Positions 40,643-50,534 of a stretch of DNA of 64,000 bases are shown here, in pieces (positions within the stretch are counted from its first letter, which is position 1; the number at the start of each line of letters is the position of its first letter). Source of the DNA: Dendrolimus kikuchii (taxonomy: Eukaryota > Arthropoda > Insecta > Lepidoptera > Lasiocampidae). The stretch covers positions 3,149,501 through 3,213,500 of the forward strand of contig CM034390.1 of assembly GCA_019925095.2 (NCBI GenBank). Direction: 5' to 3'. Under the pieces are notes generated by a model, which was given only the letters and a program-made list of their open reading frames with translations, was not told where the DNA came from and ran no database searches. Made by a program: the position numbers and the translations under genes.

Positions 40643-41579
40643 TCTAGTTATAATACTTATATTAATTAATAATAAGAACTATATACTTAAATACTTAAGT
40701 ATTCTGACGAATATGGCCACGTAACAAGCCTAGATATGGGTAACTCGGCAAAAGTATTCTCATCAAGGGGTCAGTCAACAAATTCACACAACTCCAGCTC
40801 ACTGAGCTAGTGCTTTGAGTCACGGCGCAGCGCCGTGTGACTCGACATTGGGAAAAATCACCCAATAATAGAGTTAAGCTGCTTTGAAGCGAGTTACATC
40901 ATAATACATTTACTGTAAATTAACACGCTGGCGCAGTGAACTGAGTTTGCGATGTCTCACTGTACTGCATGCAGTGTTACCCATCTCTAAAAACGCCATT
41001 ATTCTTTCCAATTTCAATTCTTATAACTATTTGTTCACACACCGATTCTTTGCATGGTGTAAATGTATTATTTCGTTGTTAATTGATGCTATGCTTTCAA
41101 TTGCAAAGTCTATAAAGCAGAATCTTTAGGTACTTATCCATGGGTTTGTGTTTATGCTTTATTAGATTTATAAGTAGTTCTATGATATAAACACCAGTAG
41201 GAATTTATGTAACAACTTACAACATGTTATTTCAAAATGTTTGGCGTTATATCAGTCTTATTATGAAAAGCGTCGTAGATATTTTCATAAGAGTCCCATG
41301 GCATGGTTTATGTAGTTTGTGTCAAGCTGTGAGATTTTGATAGAAAACCATTTACCACACAGGTTGCAGGTAATCTAGGTACATAAAGTTTGTCATGGAC
41401 TAAAATATAATTCTGATCATGTTAAACTTTGACTTGACATCACATTATGATTCAAGAATACTTAGTAAATGACAAGGCCCATTATGTTTAAAAAACATAA
41501 AAATATTTAAAGATGTTCCATGTAATCATGTATTAGTTAGGAAATATTTGTCGCAAAATAAAAAAGCATCTTTACTTAC
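40643..41579 (+). other. HP1 3' UTR and downstream sequence
   Basis: AT-rich and non-coding. It holds an imperfect GC-rich hairpin at 40818-40843. There is no clear AATAAA close to the stop; the first obvious one is in caaaataaaaaagc near 41556, so the 3' UTR end is uncertain. Confidence 0.4.
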
Positions 41580-42021
41580 GATATCCTCCATCTTGCTGTC
41601 AAGGCGAACCATATAGCCTTGAATCAAGTATCTACTTCCGTTCTATTAGGGCTGTGAGCTAAGTGATTCATCTAGCTCTTTTTTAGTTTAATCAGCTCTC
41701 AAACGTCAATAGGCGTCTGTAATAATCTTTCTTGAGCTGTGTGCTGTCTGCATGTTTGCCAGCTTTGCAAAAAGCGTTTTTTTTATACGCACAAAGATCA
41801 TTTGCCCTTTACGTTGATGTATTGACAACGTTGTGTTTCGTGTCGAAAGACGATCCGCAATGAGCCAATAAATTCACGGTCGACGGACAATAAATCGATC
41901 AGTAAAAAAATGAAATGCGTTTTTTTTTCAATTTGGCACTTTAAAAACTTGGCCAGAAAAATTCCCGCGTCATTCCAGTAGTTTTTACGTGAATCCCGAA
42001 CAAACAGAAAAACCGACTGAG

Positions 42022-42341
42022 ATCTAAATAAGCTTTTTTAAAAAGGTTTTTAAATACAAGCTTTTGAGATCCTGGATATCATGTAGCCGCAGAGTGCTAT
42101 CCAAGACAAGTAAAACGAGCCCAAACACGACGGGTCTATCTAGTTTAGTAGAGGAGTTCCTAAGGCCATCTTTCGACTCCATCAGCAGATCAGCTCTATG
42201 GTACCATATTATTGCATTGTGACGCGATATACATATGCGTGCAAAATTTCAGCTCAATCGGAAACCGGGAAGTTGGTCAAATTTAACTTGCAAGATTCCA
42301 CCCGAACTTCATCCATTGAAAATTAATAGAAAGCTTGCAAA
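42022..42341 (-). mobile_element. Element E, nearly full length
   Basis: Reverse complement of 27046-27370, about 90% similar by eye, including CCGGGAAGTTGGTCAAATTT and GATCCTGGATATCATGTAG. It lies 260 bp before the SNF2-like fragment. Confidence 0.75.
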
Positions 42342-42598
42342 AAAAATTGCATCGTGGTTTCAATTACTCCAATTATTTACGTATTCATGATCAAGAAAAA
42401 AGAGTCTAATGCGATGAAAATATAACGCTAACCAATAAAGAAATTACTAATTTTGTTAAATAAAGTTGTATTATTGTGAACACGACTATAATCTTCCTTT
42501 GAGACGGATGAATTGGAAAAGTTGGCCGTTTAAATATAATCAACAAAGTTCATGGGATTTACAATTTTTTTCACATAATTTCTAAATATAGAAGCACA

Positions 42599-42974
42599 AT
42601 GACAGACCATTTCCCAGAAACGGAAAATTCGCAAACACACTCAAAATTTCCAAATGAACTGGAGTCAACAAAATAGCATTCCATCTTATCAGATGATGAT
42701 TGTAGAGATCTACAATATGGGGAAGGCTTTATTTTACGACTTAAAAGCAATCCTGGAAGAATTTACTTCCAACTGAATATTTCGGTAAAGCTCTTTCAGA
42801 AAAACCCAGGTATCATCCTAAATGATCTAGAAGGTTATGGCAAAACAGTTGAAGTGGTATTGTTTGTTAAAGCAATCAAACATTTATTAAAGCAACCAGT
42901 TTTAATAATATGCAATGAGGATGAAGTTGATGTACGGCTGAAGAACTTCCAGAAATGGACACATTTGATTGCAG
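42599..42974 (+). pseudogene. SNF2-family ATPase-like fragment, in-frame TAG
   Basis: From ATG 42599 the frame stays open for 125 codons except for a TAG at 42674-42676 (codon 26), and ends at a good donor (GCAG then gttagt). The part after the TAG contains ILNDLEGYGKTVEVV, which lines up with SNF2 motif I (DxxGLGKT, here with E-G-Y replacing M-G-L), then PVLIICNEDEVDVRLKNFQKW, matching the motif Ia 'LIVxP...W..EF..W' pattern. The best guess is an ERCC6-like/SNF2 paralogue. An acceptor-like ttatcag at 42685-42691 could start an exon after the TAG and rescue the frame. No continuing exons were found, so this may be a decayed copy. Confidence 0.45.
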
Positions 42975-44389
42975 GTTAGTTTGTTAGACACTATTATTCT
43001 TAAATTAATAAACCTGCAGACAGACTGACAATTGCATATGCCCAATCTAAAAAAATTGTTTGTTTCCAATCAATAAAACTACACGATGGAATCTATAGCA
43101 TGCTTATTACGCCCGGACAAACTTGAAATAGATTGAATCTCACCGACGGCTGATGCAAATTACTAGTACTGGAAGGTAACCTCGAAATATAATAAATTTC
43201 AAAGTATTAATTAATAATATATCTGCTAAATTATTCGCACATATACGGGAGTCTAAAGATTTTACTCTGCCGTAATAAAAATGTTGGATAAACTGTATTT
43301 AAATCGCATGTTGTTAGATGTTTATTCAACATCATAAAGGGCTTAACATATTACGAATTATATTGCTTTGAAATAATATATTTTAGGTGTCTAGGTGAAC
43401 ATGTACGAGTTTCTCCCATCGTGTGTTTTTCTTGTGAGAATTTGAAACACAGATACGTTAGTCTTATTGGATTTGTATCCAATATAAGCGTAAATTATCA
43501 TAGAATCGCTTACTTTTGAATTCAAGCAAATACGTTGGGTAGTATTTGAATAATCAATTTTTTGTGAACCTAGGCAAATATTTGACAGGGCGGCAATTTT
43601 GACGTCCGACCATAAGGGGATAGCCAAAACATAATGGTAAATCTTGGTTTTGCCAGCTATATTAGCGTCTATTAACACCTGCCTCTTTTACTATGACATT
43701 GGCAAAATCAATGTCAAAGGCGTTGGAGCCATCAACAACAAAGAATAAAATAGATAATGGTAAATATATAAATCATCATTGATCATTTATTTCCAATTAC
43801 AAACTAAGTACAACTTTTTTAATGTCTTGTTACAATGATTTGTACTTTGTTGCAGCTATAATATTAAAAAAGCAGCTTTATGTATTTATTATATCACTTT
43901 TAAACGGGCAGTCCAAGCCATACTTTATCACTTCTCTAGACTAGATGCAGAAAAGGCTGAGTAAATAATACTTGATTTTTAGTGAAAATACGTTACTGGT
44001 TTGGCGTGGACTATGCATTCTAGCTGTGCAAGAGTTTATTTTAAACTTATACTACTTGTAACGGGATACAACTAACGTCTTGTGAAATAATTCAACTAAA
44101 TCCTTTGACTTTGGTTTTTTGCGTTATTGACAAAAGTTTCTGTTTCAAAATTAAATCGGTGTGTGAATAAATGTAAATTGTAATGTAGTAAGTGTAATAT
44201 AATTTTAGAAATTAAAATTTGTGTTTCTATTTTGTCGACATGTCGGATGGGTCAACTTTAAGTTTTTACAATAAAACAATTAGTTATAAGTAAACCATGA
44301 TTTTTATTTGAAATTTTCTAAACGGACTGATCATGGAAGAAGCAAATTACACAAACAGTACGCAAATGGACATAGGACTCCTCAAGACA
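42975..44389. other. No gene recognised
   Basis: AT-rich. A 95-codon - strand frame (43391-43678) has no recognised motif. No continuation of the SNF2-like reading is seen. Confidence 0.4.
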
Positions 44390-45371
44390 CACAGACTTGT
44401 AATGGATTTAATGCGGGGAAGACAGCAAGTGGTGATTAGTAATAGAAGAAAAACATCTCAGACTCATTCGTGACAAAGATGGGGGTGGCACAAGGGTCTT
44501 CAGTGTCTAATATTTTATTCCAGTTGTTATTGAATGATCTGCCTGAGACCGTGCCATCCGCAGAAGTATTCTTGTATGCTGACGATGTGGCAGCTATTGT
44601 AACCCCACCTGCAATTGACTGTTCGGAACAAAGACTTAATACTGTAGCAGTGCAATTGTATAGTTGGTTCCAAGTGAATGGGTTAGCACTTAATCTAACC
44701 AAAACCCACTTTATACATTTCCAACTCTGCCTGTGCACATCATGAATTGTTAATGTGGATGGCAAGAAAATAGATCAAGTCGACAATACTGCTTGTCTTG
44801 GTTTACAGCTGAATGGAGCTGGAGCTGGAGGGCTTCAGTGGGAAAACCATGTATATAAATTATTCTCCAAAATAGGGAGTGCATGCTACACGCTAAGCAG
44901 ATTGTCGCACGTGATAACTACTGACGCAGTTCGGTCATGCCACTGCTTCGGTCTACGGTGCATTCATTGCTACAATATGGTACCGAACTGTGGGAGCGCG
45001 CGTTTCGCATGCAGAAAAAGGATATGAGTTGTATGCTTAGGTTAAATAATAGGGAATCAGTGAGATCCCATTTCAAAACGTTACGAATTCTTACCCTACC
45101 TTGCTTATTAGTATTTCAAATGTGAAATAGCCTATATGAAAAGCATTACGACATACATGCATATCAGACTCGGAACAGAGTTAAGATTGCACCGTTGCCG
45201 AGGCGATTGGAAAAGTTTAACACGCTAACGCATGTTATGGGTCCGACTATATATAACAAACTACCGAACAAAGTCACACTTTCCGGCAGTTTAAATGCAT
45301 TTAATTGCCGGTTTAAGAAGTGGCTAGTCGGTTACACCTTCTATAGGTTGAAGGAACTCATGGGAGTATAA
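44390..45371 (+). pseudogene. Decayed LINE reverse transcriptase (jockey/CR1-like)
   Basis: GVAQGSSVSNILFQLLLNDL followed by FLYADDVAAI are RT domains 4-5 with the catalytic YADD. Next come LALNLTKT, a thumb-like NTACLGLQL...WENHVYKL segment, and the C-terminal block HAYQTRNRVK...GPTIYNKLPNK typical of non-LTR elements. Broken by TGA at 44743, a frameshift around 44930-45030 and TGA at 45123; ends TAA at 45371. 5'-truncated: an upstream RGRQQVVISNR piece is in another frame. It is not functional. Confidence 0.85.
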
Positions 45372-45429
45372 AGATTGATGACAAATTATGTAAATGGAAT
45401 AACTGAATATTTACTAATAATACGTATAT

Positions 45430-45870
45430 AACCCTGATGTGTAACATAATTACGAATAAATGGGTTTATGAGTCAAGTCGGCGCCACTCATCCTGGTCCT
45501 CGGCCTTCCTCATTCAGCGTCTACCGCGTGTCCGAAACTACGTTTACCGAGACGCGGTCTCCACACTCCAGTATTCGTCTGCTCCATCGACCATTGGTCC
45601 TGAGACAGACGTGACCGGTCTACTGCTTCAACGTGCTAATTTTGCGAGCTATATCAGTTGCCTTGGTTTCTCTTATAGGTATTCTCATTGCCGATTTTAT
45701 CCTTAAGAGAAACACCCAACATAACTCGCTCCATAGCCCGTTGAGCGACTTGGAATTTGTGGATCAGTACCACCGTCCCTATCCACGTCTCGGGCGCGTA
45801 AGTTAGAACAGGGAGGACACGCTGCTCGCAAAGACTTGTCTTCGGGCATTAGGGGCTGGTTGACGAAAAG
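45430..45870 (-). pseudogene. Decayed RTE-type LINE, RT C-terminus
   Basis: On the - strand, VLPVLTYAPETW then VAQRAMERVMLGVSLKDKIG and later WRPRLGKRSFG match the C-terminus of lepidopteran RTE-type RTs (…TYGAETW…MERAMLGVSLRD…WRPR.GKRSVGRP). Several stops and frameshifts. It lies next to, and opposite in strand to, the other RT remnant. Confidence 0.75.
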
Positions 45871-47399
45871 AATAGCTAAAAAAAAAATGCTAAGAAAAAT
45901 CCCTGAAATCCTATATAAACTAGTATTAAGCGGCCTGTACGTACGTACACCTGTGAATTTTCCTCGCGTACGGGGCTTTGGCCCTTTGTTTGTCCCCTGA
46001 TTTGTCAATACGTAATCCAAGTTGTTAATGAGTCTGGTATCGACAAATCTTAGTGCTCACTCGACTTAGACACTTACGCGAGTATAACTCAAAGGTGTAA
46101 CGCTGGGCTTATAAACTGATCCTACACATTTAGAGGGCGTCACAAGCAAAAATAATTTTTATTTCTTAGCCTCTTCCTTCCCTCTTCCCTCCTCCAAAAT
46201 GCAGAACCAGTTTACGCTAAATCTTCTCCAATGATTTCCGGCTATGATTAATCTCTCTATTTCCTTAGGAGTTTTACTTCCATATTGATTGTATGAATGG
46301 ATGAATATTCACGATGTGGATGGTTGAATATTCATGATATAGATGGATGAATATGCATGGTATGGATATATTGTTCAGTGAATAAAACCAAATGCAAAGA
46401 AGAAATTTATTAATCTGATATTAAAAATTACAATAGAACAGACTTACGAGCAAAGAAAAATTATTGCTAATAATTATTGAGAATACACATTGCACTTACA
46501 TAGAAAAATACTGAACTAACGGTAAGTATAAATTTATACACATAAACTAATTTTAATTAATTATTTAAAAACAGTTAATTAAGAAAACTGATCACTTTCA
46601 CACTTAACTGTTTAACTTTGATGACGATGTGCTATTGAAATCACAAGTTTTTACAACATTATGGTAGTGATAGACATGCGAGTAAGTACATATCCCCTCT
46701 GCCTCAATAACTTGTTATTTTGAAAATTTTATAAGTGTTTTTAACTCAATTGTAAATTCTACAATTGTATCGAAACGAATTACTTTTGCTGCCGATCTAC
46801 AATGTATTTTAAGAATTATTATCACGCTTTTTAGAAAATAAAATCGGAACGGCAGATTTTAATTGGCAAATAAAAAAAATGATTTTTCGGACTTATCACG
46901 TTATTGACGCAGAGGCGAGATGTAACTCGGCGACCTTCTTCGCCCATCTGTGACCGTAAGTACGCAAGTTTCAGAAGTGAAGAAAGTCGTAGAGTACGCA
47001 TATATGCTCCCATATCTGTGGCACAATAATTCTAGACGCTATAAAATTCTATGGCTTACGGCTGATCTACAAACAAAACCATACTCCCGTCCACTTGGTA
47101 AGTCTCAAACACCTGCCTCAGGTTAATATGGCTCGATATATTTGTTATTATCAAAATATGGCGATGCGTATTAGAATTGTGAAAATATTTATAGCCGCTC
47201 TCAGAGTCCAATAATGGTAAATTAACTTTAAATGTAAACCTTATATGCATTATCTTAATGTAACATTTAGGAGTTATATTTAAAACAAATTAATTATAAA
47301 GCGAATCTTTAATTTTATTCCTAACATGGAATTTATGGCAATACAATAATAGTAGCCAATAAATGAGCCACTTCCCAATGTTTAAGAGAATATAGGAAC
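45871..47399. other. No gene recognised
   Basis: A - strand frame at 47056-47250 (SGYKYFHNSNTHRHILIIT) looks somewhat protein-like but has no known family or splice context. Confidence 0.35.
46290..46372 (+). repeat. ~26-bp short tandem repeat, three units
   Basis: GGATGAATATTCACGATGTG, GGTTGAATATTCATGATATA and GGATGAATATGCATGGTATG follow each other. Confidence 0.75.
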
Positions 47400-47530
47400 A
47401 TTATATCTGCCACGCATGTCTAGAGTTGATTGGCAAGTTGCGCACATCCGTATTTTTAATGTGCAGATTTCCTCACGATGTTTTCTTTCAACCACAGCAA
47501 GTGGTAATTTCAACAATCGCAGGAATTAAG
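47400..47530 (-). mobile_element. SINE D-like fragment, diverged
   Basis: ATGTGCAGATTTCCTCACGATG and GCAAGTGGTAATTTCAAC match the D body on the - strand. Confidence 0.5.
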
Positions 47531-48046
47531 ATTACAATGCACTCTACATGTGATCATTTAGATCAAAGTCGTTTGAAGAAGACGCGGGGTCAATATAATA
47601 ACTAATTTGTCAATGAACTGATTTGAAATAGGACGGCTGCCCCATTTCAAAACCTAGTAACTGGTAATTTTTAATATTCGTCGTATCAAAACAGTTTTCA
47701 CAGAATATGCATTAAGTAAATATTGTATTTTTGAATAAAAGTTTTTTTTAATAAGTATTACAATTACATGAAATGTAAGATTCCGAAAATAAGAGTAAAA
47801 AAAATAATTCAGTTATTAAATGAAATAGATCGGCCGATAAGTAAATATTAAACTAGACAGTATAGTATATATAGGATTACGGTGGTTCTTGGTCATGGAA
47901 TGATATATGTACAGTTTACGCTTGGTGCTTATATTCGTGCTTGCTCAGGCCGTTGCTGGAATCAAAACAAAATTTATTTTTAAACAACATAAGTCGACGC
48001 TTAATGTTTTCTTCCCAAAACAAGTTTCCACAACAAAAAAAAGACA

Positions 48047-48350
48047 ATATAATAACAGCTCATAAATGTCCAACTGCTGGGCTCGGGATTCCCATTATTA
48101 AGGCGGTTTGGCAGGTTTGACACATCGGTTATCTCGATGTGCAGGTTTGACACATCGGTTATCTCGATGTGCAGGTTTGACGCATCGGTTATCTCGATGT
48201 GCAGGTTTCATCCCGATGTTTTCTTTCACCGTTTTCAGTACGTGGTAATTGTATCAATATCAATTAAAACTCCATCCATATTAGGTCAGAAAATTGCCTA
48301 AGTGGTGCATGCGTTTCGGCCAAGATTCGAATCGTTACGCTACCATGACA
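48047..48350 (-). mobile_element. tRNA-derived SINE D with a 30-bp triplication
   Basis: Full-length on the - strand. A 30-bp unit (starts GCAGGTTTGACACATCGG) is present three times, 48111-48200; other copies have it once. Confidence 0.8.
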
Positions 48351-48540
48351 TTTAGTTTCCACAATGCCGACTCAAAAATATTTAACTACTCCGGTTAATT
48401 ACGTCATCCTGTGTAGATTATCCCTTTGAATTACCACTAGATTGGTCGCTGTCACTGTTTGTATCTTAAACAGATACAAAATTGGCGCTGAGTGCGACAG
48501 TCCCAGTGAACTAATGTTACTTATGTTAACAATAGTATTA

Positions 48541-49539
48541 TATAGTAAAACTACGTTTTAACGGTTTTAAGCGCGGTAATTTTATTTGATTTTGGTTTTT
48601 TCCGACGTTTCGGCCACATTTCAGTGGCCGTGATCACGGAAGACAAAGATGTCAAGTGTCAACGAGTATTGTTAAAGTTTTATTTAGCCTACCGCCAACT
48701 TGTTAATTTTAATTATTTAATTTTAATTTTGTTTATGGTTATTATTTACTCTATGGGAGCCTAATCTAATTTACTACCGCTTCGCAATATGTTATGGCTT
48801 GAAGAGAAGAAGCGGCGCAAGAAACTCTTCAGCAAACATGCCTAGCTCTAATAATTTTATATAATATTAAGATGGGTGGAAGGAAAAATAAAAGTAATTA
48901 TCAGTCAAGTTGGTTTGTGTTCCGTTGTACGCAGAAAGAGCTCACAGTGTCTTGAGGTCTGGCAGCTGGTTTTTGCTGGGTTTGGGTCTTAATAGTTTTG
49001 ATAATTGGATCCCAAACAGGTGGTACTTGCCAACCATCTTCTCTATTGAAATTTGGGTGTTTTTTGATTTCAATAGCCTCACGCATCATTCTAGGTATGA
49101 AACGATTCTCTTTCGCGAGGATCTGTGGGTTATCGGATCTGATGTAGTGGTTGGGTTTATCCAGCGTGTGTTCACTGATCGCAGACTTCGTAAACCTTGT
49201 GTGTTTCATATCAGCAATGTGTTCTTTTACTTGTGTTTTTATGCTCCTCTTTGTTTGCCCAATGTATGACAATCCACACTCACAATCAAGCTTGTAAACC
49301 CCTGCATCCTGGAGTGGGATATTGCATTTCACAGGTCTCAGTAATTGGGTAATCTTTTTCTGCGGCTTGAAATATGTTTTGATTGAAGCTCGCCTGAGGA
49401 TGTGACCAATTCTGTCTGTGACCCCGTTGATGTAGGGTAGGGTCGGAAAAAACCAAAATCAAATAAAATTACCGCGCTTAAAACCGTTAAAACGTAGTTT
49501 TATTATGTATACAAGTCGCGAAAACTTAAGAAAATATTA
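48541..49539 (-). mobile_element. Penelope-like element, 5'-truncated, 13-bp TSD
   Basis: Flanked by a perfect 13-bp duplication AACAATAGTATTA (48528-48540 and 49540-49552). The ends are inverted repeats of about 100 bp (48545-48645 against 49450-49505), both carrying ACGTTTTAACGGTTTTAAGC. The interior on the - strand codes a PLE GIY-YIG endonuclease. PLEs typically have inverted or partial terminal repeats and a C-terminal GIY-YIG domain. The reverse-transcriptase part is missing, so this copy is not autonomous. Confidence 0.88.
48901..49446 (-). CDS. PLE C-terminal region with GIY-YIG endonuclease (partial)
   Basis: Open from the truncated element edge to a stop near 48901. It starts with LPYINGVTDRIGHILRR and TYFKPQKKITQLLRP, the linker typical of PLEs between the reverse transcriptase and the nuclease, then the GIY-YIG core GVYKLDCECGLSYIGQTKRS with the CxC of the PLE zinc-binding insert, the catalytic-helix Arg (KRSIK) and EH downstream. 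In intact PLEs this nuclease nicks target DNA to prime reverse transcription. There is no native start; 182 codons survive undamaged, suggesting a fairly recent insertion. Confidence 0.88.
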   Translation of the reverse strand, partial: PTLPYINGVTDRIGHILRRASIKTYFKPQKKITQLLRPVKCNIPLQDAGVYKLDCECGLSYIGQTKRSIKTQVKEHIADMKHTRFTKSAISEHTLDKPNHYIRSDNPQILAKENRFIPRMMREAIEIKKHPNFNREDGWQVPPVWDPIIKTIKTQTQQKPAARPQDTVSSFCVQRNTNQLD

Positions 49540-50006
49540 AACAATAGTATTAGTTTCACAGATTATAGCAAGTGGCGCTTTAAATTTACATAGAAATATG
49601 TTTGTCGTTTATATTATGCAAGTCAGTCCAGTGGTGATAATAGAAGTCGGCGCTGGAGACACAATAAAGGCGGAAACATATTATTAACACACCACCTTAA
49701 GGGACGTTTCGACATTCGACGCGTACTATGCATTAACAACACTTGATGTTACGTCTCATTATAGCCTTATCTTAAGTTAGACGGCCAGGAATCATTTGAC
49801 AATGACAATTGTTCAACTGTCAGTTTTTATAAAATAAAATCTAGAAAGTACATGTTATATGACAGTTTGGCATCGAGTGTTGTCCAGAAATACACGTCAC
49901 GCGACGCGTCCGGTGGCGTTCCTACTCCTACTGTGAACTGAGACATCGTTAACACGTTGATCTGGAGTGAAAGGATTACGTTGTGTTGCATTGGATGTTT
50001 ATGAGG

Positions 50007-50307
50007 TTTTTTATTTATTGCTGAAGCACAGCAGACAGGCTGACGGCTCAACTGTGATGGAAAGTCGTTACCGTCGCCTATGGACACTAGCAACATCACA
50101 GATGCTGTCAATGTACTGTAGGCCTCGATTGGGAAACTGTAATTTGATGCCGGAATACAACTCAAATTTATTATGAGGGTATACTCTGGACCACGGGTGG
50201 TAACTATCCAGACGGGCAAAAAACCCTACCGCCTGGTTGTTTTGGCGCCTCTTATACAGGCGGCCTGGCCGCAGGAGATTGTATTCTTTCTCTGTTCCTG
50301 CACGGAT
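50007..50307 (-). mobile_element. Retroposon A in the Zir 3' UTR, same sense as the gene
   Basis: A divergent full-length copy starting 46 bp beyond the Zir stop codon. Its A-rich end on the - strand contains AATAAATAAAA near 50010-50020, which could serve as the Zir polyadenylation signal (inferred). Confidence 0.8.
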
Positions 50308-50353
50308 AGAAGGTGTTTCTGATCATAGAAAATAATAATAAATTTTGAATTGA

Positions 50354-50534
50354 CTATGATTGAAGTATGTTTCCGCCTGAAACGCACCTGAGCTGCGCGA
50401 CGTGTCCGTGCGCGCGTTGCACGAGCGGCGCGAGCCTCTCGGTGAACCTCTGCAGGTTCCTCTCGAGCTCGCGCTGGTACTCGCGCTGGTCGCTGCCAAT
50501 CAGGTTCTTGTTCTTCCTCAACGCGTCCTGACAT
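50354..50534 (-). CDS. Zir: Zir last exon: [13 protein letters not shown]...ELERN...stop
   Basis: Completes Lys, then [20 protein letters not shown] and [10 protein letters not shown], ending [13 protein letters not shown] and TAG at 50354-50356. A possible donor (CTCAG then gtgcgt) at 50388/50387 lies in the exon, so a further 3' exon is possible. I found no convincing one to the left, and the read-through stop gives a plausible family length. Confidence 0.82.

Noticed and set aside
45437..46020. Genes on both strands
   Set aside because: The - strand matches the RTE-type RT C-terminus with stops; the + strand frame is its shadow.
48111..48200. CRISPR-like array
   Set aside because: Three adjacent 30-bp repeats without spacers inside a eukaryotic SINE.
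49827..50000. Final Zir exon at the MSQFTVGVGTPPDASRDVYF frame
   Set aside because: In the phase required by the preceding donor it stops after three codons, and DOCK C-termini show no such sequence.
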